Source of the DNA: Paguma larvata
Lineage: Eukaryota > Chordata > Mammalia > Carnivora > Viverridae
DNA: 64,000 bases
Direction of reading: 5' to 3'
Assembly: GCA_030068075.1 (NCBI GenBank)
Contig: CM057831.1
Coordinates: 12,691,370 to 12,755,369 of the forward strand
Below the pieces are notes generated by a model. The model ran no database searches and was not told the DNA's origin. It saw only the letters and a program-made list of their open reading frames with translations. Both the position numbers and the translations under genes were made by a program. This document shows, piece by piece, positions 1 through 10,084 of this stretch (its first letter is position 1; the number at the start of each line of letters is the position of its first letter).

Positions 1-288
1 GGGACCTCCCTGTAATCTAAGGCTTCCTTTAGAGCATTTTATTCCAGGGGGTCTCTTTCTTTGTACGTGTGACCACGGGGTTGGGGCCACCCAATCAACA
101 TTCTGATCAGTAACAATGATGAGGGTATATCTTGGTAATTTTGTAAAGTTTTTGGAGAAGTATCCGTACAGAGCAATTTTTTCTGCCCTCTATTATTTTA
201 AATAATAAAGGGCAGCGTCCTTCATCTTTTTTTGGGCGGGGTCGGGGGAGAGTGAACAAGAGAGAGGGCCGAAGGGGGAGAGAGAATC
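1..288. other. Unique AT-rich DNA, no gene seen
   Basis: There is no splice-bounded open frame and no recognisable exon. From about 228 the sequence is a T run followed by purine-rich text resembling the 3' tail of a minus-strand CAN-SINE. It directly abuts the full SINE that starts at about 289, so a second partial SINE tail may be present, as at 13142. Confidence 0.4.
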
Positions 289-557
289 TTAATTTAAATG
301 TTTTCGATGTTTATTTTTTGAGGGAGAGAGAAAGGGAGACAGGGCGTGAGCAGGGGAGGGGCAGAGAGGGAGACACAGAATCCAAAGCAGGCTCCAGGCT
401 CCGAGCTGTCGGCACCGAGCCCGACGGGGAGCTCACAGAGGATCCGAAGCGGGCTCCGTGCTGACAGCAGAGAGCCTGACGCAGGGCTCAAACTCGCGAA
501 CTGTGAGATCATGACCTGAGCCGAAGTCAGACGCTCAACCGATGGAGCCCCCCAGGC
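289..557 (-). mobile_element. CAN-SINE (SINEC_Fc-like), minus strand
   Basis: Read on the plus strand the element starts with an AT-rich tail, continues through a GA-rich block and ends in the complement of a tRNA-like head. The B-box-like GGGCTCAAACTCGCGAACT and the terminal GAGCC..CCCAGG are visible. This is the standard felid tRNA-derived SINE, mobilised by L1 machinery. Part of the middle (GAGCCCGACGGGGAGCTCACAG, then a second GAGCCTGACGC) is locally duplicated, which makes the copy longer than usual. It is non-coding. Confidence 0.9.
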
Positions 558-870
558 TTCCCGAGTTTTCCAAATGTCTTCAGTCTGTCAGAGTGGAAGA
601 CAGCCAGGTCCTCAGATCTGCTCAGGCAGCCCGGTGTGCTGTGTTGTTTTGGTTGACGTATATGAAGACCATCCCGCTTCACACAGACATAGATTTTTAA
701 AAAGGGGAAAGTATTTTAATTGCCTTTTCAGATGATCGTGGATATTCTTGGATGCCACACTGAAACTCGACAAGCAGTAGTTCCTCAAAAGAGCTGCAGT
801 GTGAAACCTGAAGCTGAATCAGTAACGTCTTTGTACTTTGTTACGCTGAAATCCGTCAGTCCACTTCATG
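558..870. other. Unique intergenic or intronic DNA
   Basis: This is about 310 bases between two antisense SINEs. No exon, repeat family or structured RNA is recognised. Confidence 0.4.
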
Positions 871-1084
871 CTTTTTTTTTATATTTATTTTTGAGAGAGA
901 GTGAGTGCAGGGGAGGGGCAGAGAGAGAGAGAGAGAGAGGGAGAGGGAGACACAGAATCTGAAGCAGGATCTGGGCCCTGAGCTGTCAGCTCAGAGCCTG
1001 ACGCGGGACTCGAACCCACGAACTGTGAGATTGTGACCTGAGCCGAAGTCGGACACCCAACTGACTGAGCCACCCAGGCGCCCC
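871..1084 (-). mobile_element. CAN-SINE, minus strand
   Basis: This is a full-length minus-strand copy: poly-T, ATTTATTTTTGAGAGAG, a GA-rich body, and the complement of the tRNA head ending CCACCCAGGCGCC. Flanking CCACTT (861-866) and CCACTTT (from 1084) look like target-site duplications. It lies in a cluster of four antisense SINEs within the first 2.6 kb. Confidence 0.93.
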
Positions 1085-1200
1085 CACTTTAAGTGGGTGA
1101 AGGATGGAATCTTTTACCTGTGTGTAATTTTGTAATACCCTGTATCAGTAATTTGGGAAGTCCTGGTTTGCCAAATTATGTAGGCCTTCAAATGTTGACC

Positions 1201-1400
1201 CTTTTTTTTTTTTTTTCTATTTAATGCTTATTTTTGAGAGAGAGAGAGCCACAGAATGTGAGCGGGGGAGGAGCAGAAAGGGGAGACACAGAATCGAGCA
1301 GACTCCAGGCTCTGGGCTGACAGCACGAACCCATGAACCTGAGATCATGACCTGAGCCGAAGTCGGACGCTTGACCGACTCAGCCACCCAGGCGCCGCCC
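1201..1400 (-). mobile_element. CAN-SINE, minus strand, internally deleted
   Basis: A 15-base T run leads into TTTATT-like tail and GA-rich text, ending in GCCACCCAGGCGCC. The segment between the body and the tRNA-like head (the usual CAGAGCCCGACGCGGGGCTC region) is missing, so the copy is shorter than its relatives. A C-rich run (1398-1420) follows the head. Confidence 0.9.
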
Positions 1401-1594
1401 CCTCCCCCGCCCCCCCCCCCAGTTTTTATATACTGTGAGAAGCTCACATTTAGTGACCTCAGTGACTGATCTCATCAGAAAAGTCTCACGGCGGGAGGCA
1501 CACATTTCCAAATCAGTAGTTCAACGAAAATAGTTATGACTCCTTATGTCCCTGAAACGGTCTCGAGGACTGCCAGGGGTTTGGAGACCCGTGG

Positions 1595-1800
1595 TGTGGT
1601 GACGACCCTGGACTTAGACAGTCAGGACTCACTCACTTCTAGCACCTCTGCTTCCTTGCTGCCTGAGCCCGAGCAGGTTCCCTCTAGGTGCTGTTTTCCC
1701 AGCCGTAAATGAGGGTTAGGGATGCTTAATGGAGTTGCTGTGAGGAGAGAATGCGAAATTTCCAAGCGTGCGATGGGTGTCTCTGAGGACGGTGGTGCTG
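1595..1800 (+). repeat. MIR, plus strand
   Basis: The order of motifs follows the MIR consensus: ACTCACTTCTAGCACCTCTG, then a degraded CCTCTAGGTGCTGTTTTCCC with CCGTAAATGAGGGTTAGGGATG, then GTTGCTGTGAGGAGAGAATG. These correspond to the conserved core and the 'cctcatctgtaaaatgggg...ttgtgaggattaaatg' part of MIR. It is an old, pan-mammalian SINE relic. Confidence 0.65.
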
Positions 1801-1944
1801 GTGGGCTTTATCCTGGGAGCTGAATACTTAAAGCAGGAACGGTGAAAATTGATTAATGAATTTAGGATATGTAAATATCTCTCTCATTAACGCACAGTTA
1901 TTTCATGTTTTATAATGGCTTAGTATGTCCGAACTCTAGGCTCC

Positions 1945-1945
<1 letters not shown>

Positions 1946-2011
<66 letters not shown>

Positions 2012-2075
2012 TGAGAGAGAGAAAGAGAGAGGGAGAGAGAGGGAGAGAGGGAGGGAGGGAGATACAGAAGGAGGG
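1946..2075. repeat. Compound microsatellite (GT)n(GA)n
   Basis: About 24 GT units run directly into a GA-rich block with GAGG interruptions. Short open frames of Cys-Val or Arg-Glu repeats here are artefacts. Such alternating purine-pyrimidine tracts are length-polymorphic and can adopt Z-DNA. Confidence 0.97.
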
Positions 2076-2099
2076 GAGAGAATGTACATTTTTTTCAAA

Positions 2100-2395
2100 A
2101 TTGGTTGCTAGCCTCTATAATAATATACTCTTTTAACCTAATTGGTCTTTTAAATGTAAAGAAAAGAAGAAAACTTGATTTAATAAGAACCTTGGTTTTA
2201 AGAAACCTGTGTGTTGGACGTGTGCTGCTTTGGTGCTACTGTTAGAAGGGGGTGGCTGATAGTAGATGTTCCAGAAACTTCAAAATCGTGTGTCTGCAAT
2301 GTGCTAATACTACTTGGGTTTATCTTCCAGCTAAAGCTGGATCTCGGCTGTTTTGAAACATCTTTATTTCCTTAAAATATATGAGCTGCTTATAT
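2100..2395. other. Unique AT-rich DNA
   Basis: No repeat, exon or RNA gene is recognised between the microsatellite and the next SINE. Confidence 0.4.
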
Positions 2396-2604
2396 TTTTC
2401 TTAATTTTTTTTTTTATTTTTGAGAGAGAAACAGAGCACTAGTGGGGGAGGGGCAGAGAGAGAGGGAGATACAGAATCTGAAGCAGGCTCCAGGCTCTGA
2501 GCTGTCAGCACAGAGCCCGACACGGGGCTCAAACTCACGAACCGTGAGATCATGACCTGAGCTGAAGTCGGCTGCTTAACCACCTGAGCCGCCCAGGCAC
2601 CTCG
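2396..2604 (-). mobile_element. CAN-SINE, minus strand
   Basis: A complete minus-strand copy. It has a T-rich tail, the GGGGGAGGGGCAGAGAGAGA body, CAGAGCCCGACACGGGGCTC and a terminal GCCGCCCAGGCACC. It is slightly diverged in the head. Confidence 0.93.
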
Positions 2605-2929
2605 TGCTGCTGCTATATTCAGTTAATGGGAACCTGAGTTATATTGTGGTTGCCTAATGAGACTTTGTGTTTTATCTTCCCAACAATGCGTATGTTCCTG
2701 TATCTACTGCAGTAAAGAGATAGGCAGTTTGCATATATGAATATGAATATGAATTTCATGTACTTTGAGGCCTTTTTAGGGAACCCAAATCCTGTAGCCC
2801 AGATATCATGGCCTGAAGTCCAAGGTGCGGTAGGGTTTCTGGGGTTTCTCCCTGCCTTCTCCAATCCTCAGGGAGAGAGCCATACATAAGACCAAGGAAG
2901 CAAGACCAAACTCAAGTTCTTTCTACTGT

Positions 2930-3060
2930 AGATCTTGTATCAGGTCTAACCTGGAACAAGTCATCTACCTTATCTGGCCCTCTGTTTTCTCATCTTATAC
3001 CGAGGAGGTTAGATGATGGTTCTCTTAGGTCCCTCCAGTGCCGACAGTCCTGTGAAATCG
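2930..3060 (+). repeat. MIR fragment, plus strand
   Basis: GGAACAAGTCATCTACCTTA followed by CCCTCTGTTTTCTCATCTTA and GAGGAGGTTAGATGATGGTT match the central and 3' parts of MIR. No coding potential. Confidence 0.7.
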
Positions 3061-4429
3061 GCCGCGCAGGAACAGAGGCAGAGCTTAGCCCTCGCTCCCT
3101 GGGGACGCTCAGGTAAGCCCTGTCCTTTCCTGACCCCGTGTGTTTCTCCGAAAAAGAATATAACTTTAACGTCACTCACTGAAGTCCGTCCCTAGAAATT
3201 TCTTTTTCTTCTCTTCTTCGTTGGAATCTCTTCTTCTGATAGATTCCTCTAGTTCAGCATTTCCTACAGTCCCATGAAGTATCACTTACATTTCTTCTTC
3301 TGTCCCAACCTCACTGCCAGTTCGTAAGAATCCTGGGGGCTTTGGTGGCAGCAGGGCCGACATTCCTGGTGCATTGGAGACTTTCTGAGCGTTGGCTGAG
3401 GAGAGACTGACAGATCTTTTCTTTCTTTCATACGGAAGCTTCTCGAATTTGCATGTCATCCTCGCACAGGGGACATGCTGCTCTCTGTATTGTTCCGGTT
3501 TCAGTGTATGGGCTGCCGAAGCCAGTAGGAGACCGACATGTCCTCTCCATTCCCACTCGGGTCCTGAGTGATGGCCTCTTCTGAAGGGTTTAGGAAATTT
3601 GACAAATTCACAAAAGTTGAGTGCCCAGAACATGAGGTCGCTGGATTGATTATTTAGCAAGCAAAGGCACCCTCAGGAAGAACGGCCCCGCCAGCGAGAG
3701 TAAGCCTCAGAGAACTTGGAAGCTTTCGTGCAATCAAATAGCTCTGAAGTAACCGCTCAAGGGAAAGGAAGAGACACAACAAAACTGTCCCTTCGCCTTG
3801 CCACCTGTTGACAGTGAAAGCCTCAAATTTTCTCGACTTTCCTCTTTTCCTTTTAGGAAGTGGCCTCTTTGAGATAAATCCTAACTCAGCTGGGCAGTCA
3901 GTGACATTTGGTGCCAAGACACAGAGAGCCTAGAGTTTGCTCCCCGTGGGGGGGGGGTATTTGCACTGTAATAGGGCCGAGTAGGGAAGGTTCTGGATCT
4001 TTAAATGGGAGTTATGATGGATTGACTTAACGTTCTCAACTTTTTTCTTCCTGTCTCTTCAGAGAAGTTCTGAGCAGATTGCAGTTAAGACTGGGCACCT
4101 GCAGGTAGACTTAAAATGAGCAGGAATCTTTCTGTCTTAGGTCAGAGTAGCTTGGCAGCCGTGACTTGCAGGTTGACTGAGTAATTGGTTAGTTTATCCC
4201 TAGCTTTGTTTCAGGAGACAAAGAGTTGGAGGAGCAAGGGTGTTTGAAAATGTTTTGGGGGGAAAACATAAAATATGGCCCTTAGAGGAAAGCGGGAAAA
4301 GGCCAGGATCCTTTACAGTATTTGTTACCAGGGCCTGTGAGTTTTTTGGTTTTTCTCTCAAAATGTCTTTCCTATTTACTCCTTGCTCGATTCCTGCCAC
4401 GGCCAGGTCCTTCTGCACATGCGAGTACC
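3061..4429. other. Unique DNA, no gene recognised
   Basis: About 1.4 kb with no identifiable exon. Open frames at 3286-3660 and 3654-3917 on the minus strand have low-complexity composition, no family resemblance and no supporting splice signals. A G run lies at 3948-3957. Nothing else is supported. Confidence 0.45.
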
Positions 4430-4527
4430 TAAAACACCAGCATCGAGGGCACTTGTCGGGGTGAGTGCTGGGGGTGGTATGCAAGCCAATTGACAATAAA
4501 TTATATTAAAAAAATAAAACACCAGCA
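4430..4527 (+). mobile_element. Severely 5'-truncated L1 with intact target-site duplication
   Basis: Bases 4443-4514 carry the carnivore L1 3' terminus: GGGCACTTGTCGGGGTGAG, then GTATGCAAGCCAATTGACA and an AATAAATTATATT-A(n) end. Perfect 13-base direct repeats TAAAACACCAGCA flank it at 4430-4442 and 4515-4527. This is a complete insertion event of only about 72 bases, made by target-primed reverse transcription that stopped almost at once. It has no coding capacity. Confidence 0.88.
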
Positions 4528-5115
4528 AGCGTCGCTGCCCTTCTGTCTGTCATGCACGTGGCGTCCCGTCCCATCTTCCAGAAAGCCACTACTTCCCCCA
4601 CGTCACTGGCCTGCCCGAGAACCGTGGGCTTTATGGCGACCGCTCTGTGGAGACTGAACTCTGCTCAGTTTCTGGGACGTTCGTCGTTTCCTGGGGCGAC
4701 TTGATTTCCGTCTCCCAGCTGTCGCGACCCTTCGCCCCCAGGAGGGCGGAGTCTCCTCCCTGCCTCCGTCACCTCGCGTTCCAGGTCCTGCCCCAACCTG
4801 TGCTTTGACACCAGCCTGAAACGGACCGGCTGTCCGTGTCTTGCTCATCTTTTCAAGCTCACTTTTATTTTTTCCCATTTTCGTGCAACCGCTAGTCGCC
4901 TAAGGTTTTCTGCAGTTGTGGTTTTCTGCCGCATCCCATCAGGGCCCCCGTTTCCACTCAGCAATACGGGGGTGAGTGAGTACCGCCCCGGAGAGGAGTG
5001 CGCTACATCCTGGGAGGATGAAAGGTAGTGGCTACGGTGCGTGATGTACGAACTACATGTCGGGTCCTCCCCTCGGGTACGTTACCTTTAACCCAAGCCC
5101 CGAGAGGTCAGCGGT
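4528..5115. other. Unique moderately GC-rich DNA
   Basis: No exon or repeat family recognised. The minus-strand open frame at 4603-4878 is rich in Arg, Gly and Pro and looks like a chance frame. Confidence 0.4.
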
Positions 5116-5116
5116 T

Positions 5117-5407
5117 TTTCTTTTCTTTTCTTTTCTTCTCCTCCCTTTTCTTTTCTTTCTTTCTTTCTTTTTCTTTCTTTTCTTTCTTTCTTTTTTTCTT
5201 TTCTTTCTTTTCTTTCTTTTTTCTTTTTTTCTTTCTCTTCTTTTTTCTTTCTTTTCTTTCTTTCTCTTTATTTCTTTTTTCTTTCTCTTTCTTTCTTTCT
5301 CTCTCTCTCTCTCTTTTTCCCTCCCTTCCTTCCTTCCTTCCTTCCTTCCTTCCTTCCTTCCTTCCTTCTGTCTCTCTCTGGCTCGCTCTCTTTTTTTTTT
5401 TTTTTTG
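5117..5407. repeat. 290-base polypyrimidine microsatellite (CTTT/CTTC)n
   Basis: The plus strand is almost only C and T: interrupted CTTTT and CTTT units, a short CT block, then about ten TTCC units and a T run at the end. The Phe/Leu/Ser-rich open frames across it are artefacts. A homopurine-homopyrimidine tract of this length can form triplex (H-DNA) in mirror-repeat parts. Confidence 0.97.
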
Positions 5408-6130
5408 ACAAATGAGGTAACTGAAGTTAGCAGTGACTGTGATGTTCCTCGTGGAATGAACTAGAATTCAAGAGAAGGTCTGGCTTCCACCAAAGCCTTG
5501 CCTTTATGACCCTGCCGTGGAAATCATTTCTTCTCTTAAAGGTGCCTATGATTGATTGGCGAAGACAGGGGCATGACCGTGACTTTTCTGCCGTTCCGCC
5601 CTGACTGAACTGCACGTTTGCTCAACGCTGGACCAAGGGGTAGAAGGTGGCATTTCGTTTCATCTGCTCGACCTTGGGACAGGTTGGGACCCAGCTGAAC
5701 GTACAAAGGACAAATCCAGCAACTGAGTCACAGCGGAGTAGAACGGGGAGACTTAGAACATAGGGAGGCTGGCGGAAAGCTGTGGTAACAGCCGGGGTGG
5801 AGCGGGAGGAGACGATGAAATGGTATCACTGAGGTAGGGTTCACAGATGGCGGCATGTAAGTCACCGCGCAGAAGGGGGAGTTAAAAAAAAAGACGGTCT
5901 CGAGGACCTAAGAGATGGGTGTTGCCGTTAATAGAAGTGAGGAAGCATGAAGGAGAGAGGCCGTGAGGAGAAATTAGTCTCATCTGACATGTTGAGTGTA
6001 GACAGCAGCTTATCAACAGAGATGTCCTCCGAGAAGCTGCAGATGGGGTCCTGGAGCGGAAGCGAATTGAGTCCTGCGTGCTAGTGTCCTGGCCGGATGT
6101 AGACCAGGACCGTGTCCACAGAACCTCGGA
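5408..6130. other. Unique DNA, no gene recognised
   Basis: No repeat or exon is supported. The last part may be an unrecognised older section of the L1 that becomes clear from about 6140. Confidence 0.4.
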
Positions 6131-6134
6131 CAGG

Positions 6135-6490
6135 TCGCCGAAATGGCACATCCACACCATGGAATATCATCTGGCGGGCGGACACAGGCTACCACCGGAC
6201 GGCCCCTGGAAACTTCACGCCAAGCCAAGAAACCGGTTACAAAATACCACAGATTGTAGGATTCATTTACATGAAGCATCTAAAATAGGTAATTCCATAG
6301 AAACCAAGAGCAGATTACTGGTTGCCGGAGGCTGGGAGATGGGAGAATACGGATGGGTAGGGAGGGAGCAAAATGTTCTGGAACTCGCTGGTGGAGATGG
6401 TTACACAACCTCGCAAATACACGACCACTGAATTGTACGCTTTAAAGAGGGCGAGTTCGATGGCGTGTGAATCACACCTTCTAAAAAACG
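6135..6490 (+). mobile_element. L1 3' end, plus strand (ancient mammalian subfamily)
   Basis: The text follows old L1 3' ends: AAATACCACAGATTGTAGGA, TTACATGAAGCATCTAAAAT, TTACTGGTTGCCGGAGGCTG, AAAATGTTCTGGAACTCGCT and ACCACTGAATTGTACGCTTT in the expected order. Only the end of ORF2 and the 3' UTR are kept, and the copy is dead. A CAN-SINE begins directly after its A-rich 3' end. Confidence 0.85.
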
Positions 6491-6497
6491 GAAGAGA

Positions 6498-6712
6498 GGG
6501 GTGCCTGGGTGGCTCAGTCGGTTGGGTGTCCGACTTCCGCTCAGGTCATGGTCTTGTGGTTCATGGGTTCAAGCCCCAGGTCGGGCTCCGTGCTGACAGC
6601 CCAGAGCCTGGAACCTGCTTCAGATTCTGTGTCTCCCTCTCTCTCTGCCCCTCCCCTGCTCACGCTCCGTCTCTCTCTCAAAAATAAATATGACATTAAA
6701 AAAATGTTTTTT
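6498..6712 (+). mobile_element. CAN-SINE, plus strand
   Basis: A complete copy starting GGGGTGCCTGGGTGGCTCAG and ending CTCAAAAATAAATATGACAT plus A-rich tail. GAAGAGA at both ends (6491-6497 and 6718-6724) marks the target-site duplication, so it landed in the 3' end of the old L1. Confidence 0.95.
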
Positions 6713-7104
6713 AAATGGAAGAGAAAACAGTACTTCAGAGATCACAGACTTTGTTCCCATCCTGGGAGATTCGGCGCCTTCTCCCATCCCCTGCCTCCAC
6801 TCCTTCTCCAGGCTTAAAGAGCTCCTGTCACCGGGACCGTGCTGTCTCACACACCTCCTGGGCTTGCGTGGATGAAAACGCAGCAGTAGATGTAAAGCGA
6901 GTAGTTCCAGCACACAGTCAACACTTGATAAATGGCAGCAATGTTTTCTTCTTCCTTCCCGCCTGCCCGTTACAACACTAAGTACCCAGGAAGAGCTCAG
7001 TTATTACACGTGTTTGGTCCCCTGACAGCCTACAAAGCCTGCAGCACCAAGTTGAAGCAATGTCATTATTGGAATCATCTGTGAAAATGTTAAGGTTGGC
7101 TAGC
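6713..7104. other. Unique DNA with possible MIR relic
   Basis: AGTTCCAGCACACAGTCAAC followed by ACTTGATAAATGGCAGCAAT (about 6902-6940) resembles a MIR/L2 3' end but is too short for a firm call. No exon is seen. Confidence 0.3.
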
Positions 7105-7298
7105 CCCTGACTGGGTGGCTTTAGTCAGTTAGGCGTCCGACTTGGACTCAGGTCATGATTTCGCCGTTGGCGGGTTCGAGCCCCGCGCCGGGCTCTGTGC
7201 TGACAGCTCGGAGCCTGGAGCCTGGAGCCTGCTTCGGGTTGTGTCTCCTCTCACGCTGTCTCTTTCTCTCAAAAATAAATAATTAAAAAAAAAAAAAG
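7105..7298 (+). mobile_element. CAN-SINE, plus strand, diverged
   Basis: The head reads CCCCTGACTGGGTGGCTTTA with scattered changes. The B box GGTTCGAGCCCCGCGC and the AAAAATAAATAATT tail are preserved. The CT-rich body is shortened. CCTGGAG is tandemly repeated in the middle. Confidence 0.9.
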
Positions 7299-8090
7299 GA
7301 TCTTGATGGGCTCTGCACAGAGGTACTTTGGGAACTGGACCGCTGCATGACGGCCCAGCAAGGTGGGGGGTGGGGGGGCCTTGTGTTTAGTTTCACCCCC
7401 TCCCCCAAAGAGCCAATGATCTTAAGAGCTGGGAGCAATCTTTATTTAACCTAGGGCGGCTGACCCCCAAGCCTTCCTAACATCTGTATGTTTTTTGGTA
7501 ACTGAAAGATAGAAATGAAGATAGTTTGGAAAGTGAATGCAGATAATGAGGAGTCGTTTCCTAGATTCCCGTCCTAATCTCCGATATTTTTTATGGAGGC
7601 TTTGGCTACGGTCAGGCAAGAACCAGGAAATGACGCGGCACTGAAATCCCAGACAGGAGGCCATCTCTGTAGGTTCCGTCATCTAGGAGATTTACAAGGC
7701 CCTCGTTATATTACATTAGTCCAGCGCGGTCCTGGCGTGAGCCGGAGATGTCTGGGTGATCTCTTGCTGTAATGAACCCACGAGAAGCCTTCAGAGGCTT
7801 TGCAGCCAGGGAGTCTCCCTCCCACCTCCCATTTCCTCCGCTTCCTGCTGCCCGCCCCCTACCCACTCCCCACACGGGGCAGCCAGACCCAGGAAACACC
7901 AGCGTCCCTTTCAGAGGAACGATCCATCAGAAGTGTCCCCACCTGCTTTTTGAACTGCTCGGTTTGTTTCCAGCCGTCACTTGGGTGAGGCCCTTCCCCT
8001 CCTCCACGTCTGAGCCTCCTCGGGATTTTTTCAGCTAGGTGAAACAGACTCTGTTCAACGGAACTCTGTGGACGGGGAAGTAAACCCGAG
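7299..8090. other. Unique DNA, no gene recognised
   Basis: About 790 bases with G-rich and C-rich short runs. Open frames at 7756-8038 are Pro/Ser-rich and have no family resemblance. Confidence 0.4.
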
Positions 8091-8094
8091 CTTC

Positions 8095-8300
8095 CTCTTC
8101 TCTGGAGACCTCATAATAGTTCTCATTATCTGCGATTACTGTGCTGCTAGGACATTATTAACGAGCAGAGCCCCGGCGGAGATGTCGTTGCTCCTGCCTG
8201 CCTTCGGCTGCCAAACAAACATTCTGAAGTAGCTTGGAAACCAAACTTAATTTCTTGACTCATCTCCTCTGGCTTTGCGTCTCTTTCTCTGTTTCGGGCC
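8095..8300. promoter_or_regulatory. Candidate conserved non-coding element
   Basis: A repeat-free AT-rich stretch in more GC-rich surroundings. It includes CATAATAGTTCTCATTATCT, GGACATTATTAACGAGC and CCAAACAAACATTC (FOX-like). I infer constraint only from composition and motif density and cannot test conservation here. Confidence 0.3.
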
Positions 8301-8694
8301 AGCGGACATCATTTGGGGCTCCTGTCTGACCGTTTCCTCTGTCCCTCGCCGCTGATAATATGATTAACCCCTCCACTCTGGTGCTTTTCATTTACTCTAA
8401 ATCATCTCTGATTATGTGTGCTGTATTTTCTTTATTGAGACCCAAGGTATAATTAGGGAAGCGCGCTGGACCAAAGAGTTCGTTTTTTTTCTCTCTCTCA
8501 CCATGGCGTGGGGTCGAAAAATGCCGTCCAGCACGTCGGGTGAGAGCCCAGCTGGCCCGTGTCTTTTGTCGCAGCAGCCGGGGAGAGAAGGGGCCTGTCT
8601 ACACAAATCCAGATGTGTGCCGGTAGCTTGGTTATCTTACTTTGTGTTTAATGAGAGTCTTCAGATATCGGTACTTTGAAGTACTGCTTCTATT

Positions 8695-8960
8695 TTTATT
8701 ATCCAACATTTATTAAACGGCAACGGTGTGCTCTGTTAAACACAAATAGTAGGGTTCTGTCTGGATTAAGAATCTAGGATGCGTGCGAGGTTAGTTGCAA
8801 TGCCGGTGACCGAAAATAGAGAGTGGACAGTGTAGGTCGTTCTGGGGTATGTTTTCCAAATATTTTCTGTGCAATTAATAAACATTAGACCCTGCCCTGG
8901 GGGAGACAGGTAGAAAACAAGGCACCAGATAAGAGGGATATAAATAAAATACACTGGAAC
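8695..8960 (-). repeat. Probable L2 3' end, minus strand
   Basis: CCAACATTTATTAAACGGCA at the left edge and TTAGACCCTGCCCTGGGGGA with TAAATAAAATACACTGGAA at the right follow the complement of an L2 3' UTR. It is degraded, so the boundaries are approximate. Confidence 0.5.
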
Positions 8961-8999
8961 TTACTTTTAAAAGTAAGATTGATTGAATAGTAAGATTTA

Positions 9000-9219
9000 G
9001 GGGCGCCTGGGGGGCTCAGTCAGTTAGGCGTCTGACTTCGGCTCAGGTCATGATCTCACAGTTTGTGAGTTCGAGCCCTGCGTCCTCGGGCTCTGTGCCG
9101 ACAGCTCAGAGCCCGCAGCCTGCTTCGGATTCTGCATCTCCCTCTCTCTCTGCCCCTCCCCTGCTCGGGCTCTGTCTCTTTCTCTCTCAAAAATAAATAA
9201 ACCTTTAAAAAAATTAAAA
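9000..9219 (+). mobile_element. CAN-SINE, plus strand
   Basis: A full copy with head GGGGCGCCTGGGGGGCTCAG, B box GAGTTCGAGCCCTGCGTC and AATAAATAAACCTTTAAAAA tail. TAAGATTTA (left) and AACGATTTA (right) are the likely target-site duplication. Confidence 0.95.
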
Positions 9220-9493
9220 TAACGATTTATTTTTTTGCTCTGGTCTCAAGCGATAGGTTGAATTTTCTAGCTACTGTGGGTTTGGGGCTTACCGATGTTT
9301 TCCATTCTCTAAAGAACATTTTGATCTTTTCATTTGGCCCAAGGCAAAAGTGGTGGCTTGGCGCAGTTACAAGGCAAAAGCCTGGAACTTTAAGGAGCAG
9401 GAATTTGGACTGCAGCTCACTTAACCAAGAAGTGGCAGAGATCTGTTCAATTAAACACTTTGTTCTGCAGGTTCTGTATATATTACGTCAGGA

Positions 9494-9837
9494 GGGCGCC
9501 TGGCTGGCTCGGTCGGTAGAGTGTGTGACTCTTTATTTTAATGTTTATTTATTTTGAGAGAGAGAGTGCACGGGGTCGGGGGGAGAGAGAGAGAGAGAGA
9601 CAGAATCCCAAGCTGGCTCCGCACTGTCAGTGCAGAGCCTGAGGCGGGGCTCGATCCCACAAACTGTGGAATCATGACGTGAGCTGAAATCAAGAGCTGG
9701 ACGCTCAGCCGGCTGAGCCACCTAAGCGCCCCCTGTGACTCTTGATCTCGGGGTCCTGAATTCAAGCCCCACGTTGGGCATGGAGCCCACTTAAAATAAA
9801 AATGTAAAAACTAAAGAAAGAAAGAAAAATATATATG
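9494..9837 (+). mobile_element. Older CAN-SINE, plus strand, split by a younger SINE
   Basis: The head AGGGCGCCTGGCTGGCTCGG continues at 9734 as GACTCTTGATCTCGGGGTCC and GTTGGGCATGGAGCCCACTT with an A-rich, AAAG-repeat tail. This resembles an older carnivore-wide CAN-SINE form rather than the felid-specific one. Outer target-site duplications are ATTACGTCAGGA (9482-9493) and ATTACATCAGGA (9839-9850). Confidence 0.85.
9534..9733 (-). mobile_element. CAN-SINE, minus strand, nested in an older SINE
   Basis: A complete felid-type copy in the opposite orientation to its host SINE. Perfect 10-base duplications TGTGACTCTT at 9524-9533 and 9734-9743 define the insertion. It fixes the order: the older SINE came first and this one second. 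Confidence 0.94.
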
Positions 9838-10084
9838 CATTACATCAGGATGGCAGAGTAGTGAGGGGTTTAAAATCGGTTTCTGGTTTAAAATCGGAAA
9901 ATACAACTTAAAGGCTCAGAAGTTACGACTAAACGGGTTACTCTCCCATCTTGGAGTTGGGGATGACACCACCAGTCACGGGGCTGTGATGAAGAACAGA
10001 CAGGATGGTGACCCGCGAGAGCGAGTTCTAAGCCGTGCCGTGCCGTGCTAGTTGTTAGCGCTGTGCTGTTAGAAACAGCAGGTG

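Noticed and set aside
1905..2136. Cys-Val and Arg-Glu repeat frames
   Set aside because: They translate the (GT)n(GA)n microsatellite.
5028..5464. Phe/Leu/Ser-rich frames of 126 and 135 codons
   Set aside because: They are translations of the polypyrimidine microsatellite.
6501..6580. tRNA-Lys-like sequences at the SINE heads as tRNA genes
   Set aside because: All occur as the 5' part of the same SINE with CT-rich body and A tail, so they are SINE heads and not tRNA genes.
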